DNA from: Aliivibrio sifiae
GTDB lineage: Bacteria; Pseudomonadota; Gammaproteobacteria; Enterobacterales; Vibrionaceae
Length of the DNA stretch: 64,000 bases
Direction of reading: 5' to 3'
Assembly (NCBI RefSeq): GCF_002954705.1
Contig: NZ_MSCO01000001.1
Location: 1,284,138-1,348,137, forward strand
The notes under the pieces are model-generated. The model did not search any database. It was not told where the DNA came from and worked only from the letters and a program-made list of their open reading frames with translations. The number at the start of each line of letters is the position of its first letter. Position 1 is the first letter of the stretch. The translations under genes and the position numbers were made by a program. This document shows, in pieces, positions 35,801 through 44,583 of this stretch.

Positions 35801-36622
35801 GATTTGAAAATTGCATTATTGCCGTCGCTTGATCAATTAATTAATATTGTGATCCCAGAGAAACAATCGATCATTCTTGAAGCGATCCGTTCTGTATCGA
35901 TGAAGTATTCTAATTTCTATCTCACGCTTGAAGATATGAACAAGAAGATCCGTAATGTATCGAATCTGCTTGGTCGTTCGGTAGGGACGTCAAACCCGTT
36001 TCCTGCGATTGAAGATGTGCAACTTGGCGTTGTCAGCAAAATCGAGAAATTTGAGAGTTGGAATTCGCTTGGAACATTTAACCATGAATGGGAGAAATGG
36101 GCAGAAGCGACAACAGCAACAGTCCCAAGTGATGCGTTTATTAATAACTTTGAGTCAGCATATCGTTCACTATCACTCCTTAAACTCAGCACCAGTTTAA
36201 GCTCACTAGTTGATCTAGAAATTCATATGACTGAAAACGGTACAGAGAGAACTATACGCAATGATTCTGATTTAGCAGGGGTAAGTAGTGAGGGAATATC
36301 TAAACTCGCCGTTATCGTAGTGTTTTGTGGCATGGTTCGTTATTTATGTCCAGATCCACAAACAGTAATCCATTGGCCTGTTGACGAGTTAGGTAAAATT
36401 TCGCTTTCTAACACGAGACTTTTGTTCAATATGATGTCGGAAAAAGGCATCACGCTTATCACGGCTGAGCCTAACTATCGAAGGGAAACGCTAAAGTATT
36501 ATGTGAACAAACTTCATATTGATCGCCGTTACGGGATAATGACCTATGTAGATGTGCGTAAAAATCAGGAATCGAGCCGATTATTCTCGGTAGTTAATAC
36601 CCATAAAGAAAAGGAGGCTTGA
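32876..36622 (+). CDS. SMC/MukB-like ATPase of a Wadjet/Mks-type system (DUF3584-like)
   Basis: The 1248-aa protein has a split ABC ATPase head. The N-terminus carries Walker A GENGDGKST (37-45) and a following KFYLPQ motif, both as described for DUF3584. About 900 residues of antiparallel coiled coil follow, with a hinge-like centre. The C-terminus supplies the signature-like SSEGISKL (from S1137) and Walker B VIHWPVDELG (D1170, E1171). This is the loop-extruding subunit in JetABCD (Wadjet) or MksBEFG plasmid-defence complexes. ATG 32876, with GGAG upstream, is preferred to GTG 32813. Unlike usual Wadjet, it is the first gene of the operon. Confidence 0.82.
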   Translation: MDISQHKNTLVRVIVNKSHFGNRLVEIKSDGHTLFTGENGDGKSTTLSLYGAFYGAEPSKLVDRDAGKLPFAKFYLPQSKSFIAYEYLKKGQPKVAFIYKNGSSGIAYRFADISAEDLLSQENISALDNDYESTRDWLSQHIKKQVDVSQPITTTQDYRFVIQNNRPQLGKRRNSNGQLLTIAQRYSLCDPEHSMLHIDVLVSTMMRNNNMLDNFRHMITDAFIAPQVSLSKSPYSKADIDHLDALKAIRELEKHKKTFDNALMLSQRMDDLYSEAAIILNQMLAKRDSEIQRRAGILEQLDKAQKQLREFKEKVEVRRLELNESLNDINKNLQSIDRDLTSIHRTRDRFETKENIQKVITEREQSEVIRTQHKQAVEHLKMLSEGFDSEEKQLESELQKINNQHLKMAIDISEKIDWHKEELRKYQDGTKAIVKQAESQHFKNIGDINKKYRDLSGKATSNLADAKVNVVCAGNITQENKNELESYQQKINSIREDIDEEHQNLSVANDKVISLTKVHKDLLNDIDTAVKTKARYQEKINKIQEILNPASNTFAAFLNNEVADWKSTLGKTINPALLSNTKLSPQWGDNCEYNQHLIYGIQLDLSSINSELFREEEQLIDDLQTLEAKIASTTKIEKDHERRAKEVYNELIGFKQMVLMKSDVIKKHNENVKQFQFQLDTNKQIFEEEARKRSMAAKKFMNECELTVSSISTEHDDNIANVTNTHNNTILQIESDATLKESEIEAVIDGLKESVKNNKKVTNQRIYQLKGAHADKLKSYGIDSEVISKAREIVSNLEYRIDCIEKSHDIISEYNTWLIKDWSRVDILTRQEKDFNDHQKEVVRLIESHVKKKAEDEKLYKSKTTRLSQESHCCNTNADELEKAATRLKDIILQKYVTEEIVPELVSVEVTIDQSRGLVKQISSNRDAIIKSVDKVTEVLSELGTTNDISQFWEEVKRKRKQELEQDSPERAFGSDLKIALLPSLDQLINIVIPEKQSIILEAIRSVSMKYSNFYLTLEDMNKKIRNVSNLLGRSVGTSNPFPAIEDVQLGVVSKIEKFESWNSLGTFNHEWEKWAEATTATVPSDAFINNFESAYRSLSLLKLSTSLSSLVDLEIHMTENGTERTIRNDSDLAGVSSEGISKLAVIVVFCGMVRYLCPDPQTVIHWPVDELGKISLSNTRLLFNMMSEKGITLITAEPNYRRETLKYYVNKLHIDRRYGIMTYVDVRKNQESSRLFSVVNTHKEKEA

Positions 36623-36623
36623 T

Positions 36624-37268
36624 ATGTCTGGCTTTGAAAGAACCGTTGAACTCCTGATGCAAGACGAAGTGATTTGCAGAACAGCTTATAGTGCTGAGTT
36701 TGCATTCTTAACTGATAACATCAAGCGAAGTGAGGTTGATCAATATCTACGTCAAATAGGCCGTTCGCTAGCAAAAACAAGTGATAACCTTGGTTATCTC
36801 ATGGTGTATTTGAACCTAGATGACAGCGGAAAGAAGCGTCGTGTGGCTGCGCAGTTCAAGAAAATTGAAGGCGAACTATCGACTCTCGTAGATTGGTTAT
36901 GTTTTGCACGAAACATTAATGAAAACTCAAACCCAATCAGTGCTGGAGAAAGAATTACTGAGTCAGAGTTACTTGCTGCTATTGAAACCTCTAGACCTCT
37001 TGCTGAACAGCTTACTTCAATTGCGAATAAGCTTGGTCGTTCTATGAAATCTCGTGAGGTAAAAAAGAAGCTGACTTCAGTTCTTAACTATCTTACCGAC
37101 TCAGGCTACTTTGTTCAGTTAAATACTACAGGTTCAGTTTATGAGGCGACTGCCAAATGGTCATTTGTTTACGATGCGCTCGAGTTTTACATTCAACGAC
37201 AAGATCCTGAAAGCATTGAAAACGATCAGACTATCCTTGAAGAATCTCAACAACAGTTAGAGCTCTAA
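36624..37268 (+). CDS. MukE/JetB-like subunit
   Basis: A 214-aa protein one base after the SMC gene. It has no enzyme motif; the C-terminal half (REVKKKLTSVLNYLTDSGYFVQLNTTGSVYEATAKWSFVYDALEFY) reads as a winged helix followed by a helix, as in MukE/JetB KITE-type subunits that bind the kleisin. Identity rests mainly on size, fold impression and position between an SMC and a kleisin-like gene. Direct sequence similarity to known JetB is not apparent to me. Confidence 0.6.
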   Translation: MSGFERTVELLMQDEVICRTAYSAEFAFLTDNIKRSEVDQYLRQIGRSLAKTSDNLGYLMVYLNLDDSGKKRRVAAQFKKIEGELSTLVDWLCFARNINENSNPISAGERITESELLAAIETSRPLAEQLTSIANKLGRSMKSREVKKKLTSVLNYLTDSGYFVQLNTTGSVYEATAKWSFVYDALEFYIQRQDPESIENDQTILEESQQQLEL

Positions 37269-37270
37269 GT

Positions 37271-38530
37271 ATGAATCGACAGCACGAATCAAAACGCGCA
37301 CTTTCAGCACTCAGTAATCATTGGGAAGCCATTGATTCGGCGTGTTATGAAAATGGGGGGATCATCCCCAACACTGAAGAGAGTGAAGCGGTATCTAAGG
37401 CTCTCCTTTCGTCTAAGCTTGCTTATCTCACTGATGACGAGGTAAGCGTTCAGATCCACTCATCTGTGAAGAGAGTACTTAATCGCGCGACCTCTCGCAT
37501 CCGATTTAGAGAGAAGCATGGTGAGTTCTCTGGTTTTATTGAGTCCATTGATTTTGCGATCGAGCACTACCGTGCGACGAAGCATAACGATACTATGCAC
37601 GAAGAAGCATTTGAGGAAGTGCGTGATATCGTCGTAGAGATGATTGATGCACTCACCGAAGCTATGCAGATGTTTCACTATGTGGTTAACGATGAGTTTT
37701 CAACGGTCTATGATGTTGACAGTAAGATTCATCAGATCACTCGATGTAAAAACGAAGTGGTTAGGCTTAATGATATTCTCGAAAAACTCTCAGTTAAGAA
37801 TTTACGTGAATGGGTAGTGACTGACCTGCGCCTTGAAAGTCTGATCATGAAACGGCTAAAGGCAAGTGTCGATGAAGCGCTGAGCGATATTGGTGTTTCT
37901 AATCGAAAATTAGTGGAAATGCTTCTTAAAGTCCAACGCAACGAAGAGCGAAAGAAGAAAAATCGACTTATAGATAGTTCTAAAATCCTGTTCGGTGATA
38001 ATGGTGTATTTTCAAATCCGCTTGTTGACCCTGATGACTTACCAGAAAGCTTACGGGTTGGCGGTGTCTTGGAAATAGGTGGATATCCTTCGATTTATAC
38101 TAACTTTGATTGCGAGGACCTATATGACATTATTCAATCTGTCGCCAGACAATCTCAGAATAGTAAATCTGAACCTGTAGAAAAGAAATCGAGCGCGACT
38201 GAAGATAGCCGAGGAGTCACTAAGTCAATCGAAATTGATGAAATTGATGAAACCCTCGAAGATCTTTTCTCTGCTCTTGGGGCAGGAGCTATCACTGATG
38301 ATATTACCTCATCTGTAGATCTTCAAGAACGACTAGAATTAGACATACCTGTTGATGAATGGCTCATGCTTATTGCAACCTACATTAGCGCGCAGGGTAA
38401 GGCTTCTATGTCGGAATATTATATTGAATATGACTCTCAAGTTTCCATGCCGATGAATGGTAACCTGCAAGTGACGGACATTAAATTTGTAAGGAAATCG
38501 AATGAATATCAAAGTCACTATGCTGGCTAA
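37271..38530 (+). CDS. Kleisin/MukF/JetA-like subunit
   Basis: The 419-aa protein is largely helical in the first 230 residues (including a coiled-coil-like stretch VYDVDSKIHQITRCKNEVVRLNDILEKL). A linker rich in acidic residues and Ser follows (about 290-340), then a compact C-terminal region (ERLELDIPVDEWLMLIATYISAQG) that could be the SMC-head-binding winged helix. This matches the MukF/JetA layout. It is 2 bases after the JetB-like gene and overlaps the next gene by 29 bases. The assignment is by context. Confidence 0.6.
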   Translation: MNRQHESKRALSALSNHWEAIDSACYENGGIIPNTEESEAVSKALLSSKLAYLTDDEVSVQIHSSVKRVLNRATSRIRFREKHGEFSGFIESIDFAIEHYRATKHNDTMHEEAFEEVRDIVVEMIDALTEAMQMFHYVVNDEFSTVYDVDSKIHQITRCKNEVVRLNDILEKLSVKNLREWVVTDLRLESLIMKRLKASVDEALSDIGVSNRKLVEMLLKVQRNEERKKKNRLIDSSKILFGDNGVFSNPLVDPDDLPESLRVGGVLEIGGYPSIYTNFDCEDLYDIIQSVARQSQNSKSEPVEKKSSATEDSRGVTKSIEIDEIDETLEDLFSALGAGAITDDITSSVDLQERLELDIPVDEWLMLIATYISAQGKASMSEYYIEYDSQVSMPMNGNLQVTDIKFVRKSNEYQSHYAG

Positions 38531-39395
38531 GAAGATCGTAACCTTGCGATTAAGAATGTTTTCTGTCTCTAAAGCGTCTGACCAACTCGTGAATGAAACA
38601 GGTATCGAACATTATAAATCCAATGGTCAATACGTTATTAAGCATAGCGAACTATCTGAAATAGAACGTTATTATGATGAATTACTAGGTGCTTCATTAC
38701 GATCGTTTACGTATGAGTCAAACCGGATTGATGCCTCGAAAGTATCTAAAGATGAGAAATCTGCAAAAGGAGGAGTCTTTGAAGCTCTTCTTTCCATCGT
38801 ACCGCTTTGTGATCTTCATTTAACCTCGGGTATTATTCCTAAAGGTATCAAAGCGATCATTTCTGTTCCTTTTGAAAATATTGTTACCGATAAGATCGAC
38901 AAGCTAATGGTAATAGAGAACTCAGAACTTCTAGTGCAAAGTAGCCGCTTTATTGAAACACTACCGGAAGCGTGGAAAATAGATACTCTATTGGTTTATC
39001 GAGGTCACGGTGAAAGTCAGAAGCAAATCAAATTATTATTAGAAAGCCTTAAACCTAAAGCGCAGGTTGGATTCTACTTTGATTATGACTTCTCAGGAAT
39101 GAAGCTTATCAACGCCTATATGAAATATGTGAACTGCCAAGCGAGTATCATTACCCCCAGTTTTGCAAATAAACAGCTCAAACGTTTAACCAGTAAAGAG
39201 AATTATGCTAAGCAGTATATCGAAGGTACACACCTACTGATTAAGACCGGCGATTCCTGCCGAGATTTTGAAACCGTCATCCATCAAGCAACGTTAAACT
39301 TGCAGAGCTATGAACTTTCGGTTACTCAAGAAAGTTTAATTGCACATGATATCGAATTATTAAGTACGCCATTAAATTGGACCGATGTCAGCTGA
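38502..39395 (+). CDS. Toprim-domain nuclease subunit (JetD/MksG-like)
   Basis: A 297-aa protein with the topoisomerase VI-like Toprim pattern seen in JetD: VIENSELLV (acidic Glu, about residues 144-152), LLVYRGHGES (about 168-177) and FDYDFSGMKLI (DxD metal-binding pair, about 200-210). JetD cleaves plasmid DNA trapped by the SMC complex. It is shorter than typical JetD (about 380 aa); the N-terminal arm is reduced. The ATG at 38502 has AAGGA eight bases upstream inside the previous gene. With the three upstream genes it forms one operon. Confidence 0.75.
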   Translation: MNIKVTMLAKKIVTLRLRMFSVSKASDQLVNETGIEHYKSNGQYVIKHSELSEIERYYDELLGASLRSFTYESNRIDASKVSKDEKSAKGGVFEALLSIVPLCDLHLTSGIIPKGIKAIISVPFENIVTDKIDKLMVIENSELLVQSSRFIETLPEAWKIDTLLVYRGHGESQKQIKLLLESLKPKAQVGFYFDYDFSGMKLINAYMKYVNCQASIITPSFANKQLKRLTSKENYAKQYIEGTHLLIKTGDSCRDFETVIHQATLNLQSYELSVTQESLIAHDIELLSTPLNWTDVS

Positions 39396-39546
39396 CATTA
39401 GGGCTGAACAACAGAATAGAAAAGAGTATTCAGATTAATCTATGAACTGTGTTAACTCTATGAATTAACTAACAGTATTAAAAGTAGTATTATGATAACT
39501 TAGTTGTATTAACCGTTGGCTAAAATTAGCGAAAAGGGACTTTTGA

Positions 39547-42500
39547 GTGAAAAAGAGTAATTTTGAATTTTTAAAGCATCATGATGAATTACTGTTTAGG
39601 TTAGCTAACCGAGCAGAGCAATGTTATGTCCCTGATCCAAATACCACCCTAGTTAAGATACGCCAACTAGGTGAAGCATTAGCACAAAACGTGGCTGCCC
39701 GTGTTGGGGTTGAGTATGGCCGTGATGAAAACGGACGAGATATAAAACAGATCGACTTGCTGCGTAATCTCGAATACAAGTTAACACTTGACCCTCGTAT
39801 CAACGACTCTTTCCACACCATTAGAAAGCTTGGCAATACCGCTAATCATGACTTCACTTCTTCAAGTCACCGAGACGCACTTAAAGCATTAGTGTTAGGA
39901 CATGCACTTAGTGCTTGGTACCACACTTTATTTGGTGGCTCTCATGCCAAAGGGTTTAAGCCAGAACCTTTTATAAAACCAGAAGATCCTTCAGAACATG
40001 TGCGTCAACTTGAAGACAAACTACAAGCTTTAGAAGTCACCCAGAAACGAACCTCAGAACGCCTCCAAGTTGCTGAAGAGCTCAAACAAGTTGAAGCAGA
40101 AAAAGCAGAAGCTTTGAAACATCGTGCAGATCAAATGCAGGCGGAAAGCCTGCTTTGGGAAGAGGTGGCAACTGAACACGAATCAACATTAGCTAGTTAC
40201 CGTAAAAAGATGGACGAGGCCAATTTAGCCTATTTAGCCAACTTCAATCAACAAGACAAACCAACGCAAGCCAAGGTTATTGAGCAAGTTGAAAAATCGT
40301 GCCTAGAACTCAATGAAGAAGAGACTCGTGTACTTATTGACGAGCAGCTTAATGACGCTCAATGGAAAGCTGATACGGTTAATTTAAGATACTCAAAAGG
40401 CTCTAGACCCGTAGCCAATGAGAACCGCGCTATTGCTGAATGGCCAACCTCATCAGGCCCAGCGGATTATGTTTTATTCATGGGTTTAACGCCTGTTGCG
40501 GTGGTAGAGGCCAAAAAGAGTGCTAAGAATGTTTATGGCGCAATAGACCAAGCTAAGCGTTATGCAAAAGGGTTAACCGATAAAGGTGGAATCGCAATAG
40601 AAACGACCTACGGTGAGTTTCAAGTCCCGATTGTGTTTGCTACCAATGGTCGTCCCTATTTAGAACAGCTAGAAGACGAAAGTGGTATCTGGTTTTTAGA
40701 TGTGCGCGATAGCACTAACCGACGTCGTGCCCTGAAAGGTTGGTATACCCCTCAAGAAATCAAAACCTACTTAAGACAAACGCCACAGCAGGCTGAGCAA
40801 GAACTGGATCAAATGGGATTTGATTATGATTTAAAGCTACGTGATTATCAGGTAGAAGCGATTAAGTCAGTTGAAGAAGCCATCAAACAAGGAAAAACCA
40901 AAGCGTTGGTAGCGATGGCAACAGGAACCGGTAAAACCAAAACGTGTATAGCATTGGTATATCGCTTGCTCAAAGCCGAACGTTTCCGCCGTATTCTATT
41001 TCTTGTCGATCGCTCAGCCCTTGGTGTACAAGCCACGACTGACTTTGGCGAAGTACGCCTAGAAAACCTAAATACCTTTGCAGATACCTTTGATGTCATT
41101 GGCATGGAAGCAGATAAATCACCCATTACCAAACCAGAAGATGATACCAAGGTTCATGTGGCAACAGTCCAAGGCTTGGTTAAACGTATTTTGTACCCGA
41201 ACGATGGTGATACCAAACCGGGTGTCGGTCAATATGACTGTATCGTTGTCGATGAATGTCACCGTGGTTACCTGCTTGATAGGATATTAAGTGACACCGA
41301 ATTAGAGTTTCGTGATCAAAAGGATTATCAATCTAAGTATCGCGCGGTATTAGAATATTTTGATGCATTCAAGATAGGATTAACCGCAACACCAGCACTA
41401 CACACCGTCGATATTTTTGGTGAGCCAATCTTTAGTTACAGCTATACCGAAGCGGTGTTAGATGGTTATCTTAATGATCATCTTCCGCCTGTTCGCATTT
41501 ATACTAAGCTGGCAGAGCAGGGCATTCATTACGAAGTCAATGAAGAAGTACAAGCTTACAACGTAGAAGACAACACGATAGAAAAATACAATACTCCCGA
41601 TGAACTCGATTTTGATGTCTCGCAGTTTAACCGTAAAGTCATTAGCCCAAGTTTTACTAAGCAAGTGACTAAATGGTTGATTGAGAGTGATTCGATTAAC
41701 CCATACTCAGAAGCGAAAACCTTAATATTTTGTGTCACAGACAAACATGCAGATCAAGTGGTCGAAGCCCTAAAAGAAGCCTGTGAACATTATCATGGTG
41801 AAGTGGAAGACGATGCGATTCAAAAAATCACCGGAGCCAGTGATAAACCGCTAGAAAAAATCCGTCTGTTTAAAAATGACCGTCTACCTAATATTGCAGT
41901 GACGGTTGATTTATTAACTACAGGGGTGGATGTACCAAAGATCTGTAATCTTGTCTTTTTACGCCGAGTAAATAGCCGTATTTTGTTTGAGCAGATGTTA
42001 GGCCGCGCAACGCGTTTGTGTGATGAAATAGGTAAAGGGCCGTTTAGAATTTATGACGCCGTGGATATTTATACCCAGTTAGAAGACGTCAACAGCATGA
42101 AGCCAGTCGTTACAAACGTGAATGTGACCTTTACTGAACTTGAAAACGAAATGAAGCAAGTTGACGAAGATGAGCTACAAACACTGGCTAGAAATCAATT
42201 TATTGCTAAGTTGCAAGTTAAGCGCCGTCACTTAACCGATGCTCAACGTGAAAACTTTGAAACCATCGTTGGACAATCGCCAGAAGATTTTATCCAAGAC
42301 TTAAAGAACCGTCCTTTAAATGAGGTTGCCGAATGGTTTACTCATCATCCGGGGTTGGGGGAGTTATTGGATGCCAAAGTCACTGGGGGCGGAAATCGAC
42401 CACCGGTGATCATTTCTGAGCATGATGATGAAATTACTGGCATCACTACAGGTTACGGTGATGGACAAAAACCAGCCGATTATCTGCAAGCGTTCAGCGA

Positions 42501-43011
42501 TTTTGTAAAAGCCAATAGTAATAGATTGATTGCTATTCAAACAGTCGTGCAAAAACCGTGGGAATTAACAAGAAAAAGCCTAAAAGAGTTAGCGTTAGAG
42601 CTTGAAAAAAACCGCTTTAGAGAACAAGATCTGCAAGTTGCGTGGAATGAAGTGAAAAATGAAGACATAGCAGCCAAAATTATTGGTTTTATTCGTCAAG
42701 CCGCATTGGGTGAGGCTCTTATTCCATTTGAACTGCGTGTTGATAAAGCACTCGAAACCATGTTAGCGAGCCAGCAGTGGAAGACACCACAAAAGAAATG
42801 GTTAGAGCTTATTGCTAAACAAATGAAGGCAACCACGATTGTAGATTTACCCGCCTTAGACCAAGGTATTTTTAAACAGCAGCAAGGTGGCATTAAACGC
42901 GCCAATAAACTCTTTGAACAACCTATTGAGGATGTTCTACTCCAATTTAATAAAGCACTGTGGTTAGCGCCTCAACAATCAGCGTCGCAGCAGCAAGCAA
43001 AAACGGCTTAA
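39547..43011 (+). CDS. hsdR: Type I restriction HsdR subunit (system 2, DUF4145 N-terminus)
   Basis: A 1154-aa motor-nuclease subunit unrelated in detail to the one at 25065. An N-terminal DUF4145-like helical domain (residues 1-130) and a coiled coil (about 155-235) come first. The PD-(D/E)xK nuclease follows (PADYVLFMGLTPVAVVEAKKSAK, about 310-335), then helicase motifs Walker A TGTGKT (459-464), DECH box VVDECHRGY (D569), and LGRATRLCDE (motif VI). The C-terminus resembles the EcoEI R-subunit domain. GTG start at 39547. First gene of hsdR-hsdM-hsdS, opposite order from system 1. Confidence 0.93.
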   Translation: MKKSNFEFLKHHDELLFRLANRAEQCYVPDPNTTLVKIRQLGEALAQNVAARVGVEYGRDENGRDIKQIDLLRNLEYKLTLDPRINDSFHTIRKLGNTANHDFTSSSHRDALKALVLGHALSAWYHTLFGGSHAKGFKPEPFIKPEDPSEHVRQLEDKLQALEVTQKRTSERLQVAEELKQVEAEKAEALKHRADQMQAESLLWEEVATEHESTLASYRKKMDEANLAYLANFNQQDKPTQAKVIEQVEKSCLELNEEETRVLIDEQLNDAQWKADTVNLRYSKGSRPVANENRAIAEWPTSSGPADYVLFMGLTPVAVVEAKKSAKNVYGAIDQAKRYAKGLTDKGGIAIETTYGEFQVPIVFATNGRPYLEQLEDESGIWFLDVRDSTNRRRALKGWYTPQEIKTYLRQTPQQAEQELDQMGFDYDLKLRDYQVEAIKSVEEAIKQGKTKALVAMATGTGKTKTCIALVYRLLKAERFRRILFLVDRSALGVQATTDFGEVRLENLNTFADTFDVIGMEADKSPITKPEDDTKVHVATVQGLVKRILYPNDGDTKPGVGQYDCIVVDECHRGYLLDRILSDTELEFRDQKDYQSKYRAVLEYFDAFKIGLTATPALHTVDIFGEPIFSYSYTEAVLDGYLNDHLPPVRIYTKLAEQGIHYEVNEEVQAYNVEDNTIEKYNTPDELDFDVSQFNRKVISPSFTKQVTKWLIESDSINPYSEAKTLIFCVTDKHADQVVEALKEACEHYHGEVEDDAIQKITGASDKPLEKIRLFKNDRLPNIAVTVDLLTTGVDVPKICNLVFLRRVNSRILFEQMLGRATRLCDEIGKGPFRIYDAVDIYTQLEDVNSMKPVVTNVNVTFTELENEMKQVDEDELQTLARNQFIAKLQVKRRHLTDAQRENFETIVGQSPEDFIQDLKNRPLNEVAEWFTHHPGLGELLDAKVTGGGNRPPVIISEHDDEITGITTGYGDGQKPADYLQAFSDFVKANSNRLIAIQTVVQKPWELTRKSLKELALELEKNRFREQDLQVAWNEVKNEDIAAKIIGFIRQAALGEALIPFELRVDKALETMLASQQWKTPQKKWLELIAKQMKATTIVDLPALDQGIFKQQQGGIKRANKLFEQPIEDVLLQFNKALWLAPQQSASQQQAKTA

Positions 43012-43015
43012 TCAT

Positions 43016-43050
43016 CAATCTAGTTCTGTCATAAACACAGTGCTAGATTG
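43016..43050 (+). promoter_or_regulatory. Hairpin between hsdR and hsdM (system 2)
   Basis: CAATCTAG (43016-43023) pairs with CTAGATTG (43043-43050), and inside it CTGT (43026-43029) pairs with ACAG (43037-43040), leaving a 7-base loop. No T-run follows, so it is a weak terminator at best. It could protect or separate the hsdR and hsdM messages. Confidence 0.45.
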
Positions 43051-43092
43051 TTGTATTAAAAGCCATTGCATTAATAACAAGGTACGTAATAA

Positions 43093-44583
43093 ATGAGCAC
43101 TCAAGATCTCGTCGCTAAATTGTGGAATCTATGTAACTTACTCCGAGATGACGGCGTGACTTATCACGAATACCTTAATGAGTTAACGTATTTGGTTTTC
43201 CTAAAAATGGTCGATGAAACGGGCCAAGATGAACTGTTGCCAGAAGGCTACCGTTGGGAAAACCTAGAAGCGTATAACTCAGCCACTCGCTTAGAAGCGT
43301 ACCAACAGTTACTTCTTCATTTAGGCACTAATGGCTCACTGATCACCAAAGCCATTTTTAAAGGTGCTAATACCGTTATTCGCAAACCTGCCACATTGAA
43401 TAAATTGGTGGTGGAAATTGATAAGCTTGATTGGTACAACGCCAAAGCCGAAGGGTTAGGTGACATGTACGAAGGCTTGTTAGAAATCAACGCAGGTGAG
43501 AAAAAATCAGGCGCAGGACAGTATTTCACACCACGAGTACTTATCGATGTGATGGTCGAGCTAATGAAGCCAAACCTTGATGATGTGATTGTTGACCCAA
43601 CCGCAGGTACCGGTGGTTTCTTGATCAGTGCTCATAACTATCTAAAAGAACACAATGATATTGACGGGTTAGATACTCTGCCATACGACAAATATCAACA
43701 CGAGACTTTCTTTGGTATGGAATTGGTGCCAGACACGCGCCGCCTAGCGATGATGAACTTAATGCTGCATGACCTAGCGGTTGATGATGAAAACTCAGGC
43801 ATTCTGTACGGTGATACTTTATCTAACGAAGGTAAAGCGTTACCAGCAGCGAGTCTAATTTTAGCCAACCCGCCATTTGGAACTAAACAAGGTGGTGGCG
43901 TGCCAACTCGTGATGACTTGGTTCATTACACCAGTAACAAACAGCTGGCATTTTTGCATTTGATGTACCACAAAATGCTTAAACCGGGTGGCAGAGCAGC
44001 GGTGGTATTGCCAGATAATGTGTTATTTGAAGGCTCTACAGGGCAAACCATTCGTAAAGACTTAATGGAGAAGTGTAACCTACACACTATTCTGCGTTTA
44101 CCTACGGGGATTTTCTACGCCGCAGGGGTAAAAACCAATGTGTTGTTCTTCTCTAAATCAGAAGATGTAAAACAAGATAAAGGCCAAACCAAGAATGTGT
44201 GGGTGTATGACTTACGTTCAAACATGCCAAAATTTGGTAAGCGTACCGTACTGACTAAACAGCACTTTGAAGAGTTTTACCAAGCGGTAGGCAGTGACTT
44301 AACTCAAGTTGATGAAACGGCTCGTCAAGCCTTCGTTAGCAACCACAAGGACGATGCAGATGCTTGTCGTTTACGTTGTTTTAGCCGCGATGAGATAAAA
44401 ACTAAAGATGAATCTCTAGATCTAAGTTGGATCCGTGACGAAAACAATGAAGACGCCTCAAAACTACCTGCTCCAGATGTATTGATCAATGAAGCGTTGC
44501 TAGAAATGGCAGGCGCAATGGAAGAGCTAAAAGCGATTTTGGTGGATTTAGATTCAGCGGAAAGTGATGAGGTGAATCTGTGA
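43093..44583 (+). CDS. hsdM: Type I DNA methyltransferase subunit (HsdM, system 2)
   Basis: A 496-aa M subunit of normal length, with the N-terminal HsdM helical domain, motif I DPTAGTGGFL (from D168) and catalytic motif NPPFG (N259), followed by the AFLHLMYHKMLKPGGRAAVVLPD region. It methylates adenine in the HsdS-defined site. It shares its last bases with hsdS (GTGA overlap at 44580). Sequence and length differ clearly from the 824-aa HsdM of system 1, so the two systems are independent acquisitions. Confidence 0.94.
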   Translation: MSTQDLVAKLWNLCNLLRDDGVTYHEYLNELTYLVFLKMVDETGQDELLPEGYRWENLEAYNSATRLEAYQQLLLHLGTNGSLITKAIFKGANTVIRKPATLNKLVVEIDKLDWYNAKAEGLGDMYEGLLEINAGEKKSGAGQYFTPRVLIDVMVELMKPNLDDVIVDPTAGTGGFLISAHNYLKEHNDIDGLDTLPYDKYQHETFFGMELVPDTRRLAMMNLMLHDLAVDDENSGILYGDTLSNEGKALPAASLILANPPFGTKQGGGVPTRDDLVHYTSNKQLAFLHLMYHKMLKPGGRAAVVLPDNVLFEGSTGQTIRKDLMEKCNLHTILRLPTGIFYAAGVKTNVLFFSKSEDVKQDKGQTKNVWVYDLRSNMPKFGKRTVLTKQHFEEFYQAVGSDLTQVDETARQAFVSNHKDDADACRLRCFSRDEIKTKDESLDLSWIRDENNEDASKLPAPDVLINEALLEMAGAMEELKAILVDLDSAESDEVNL

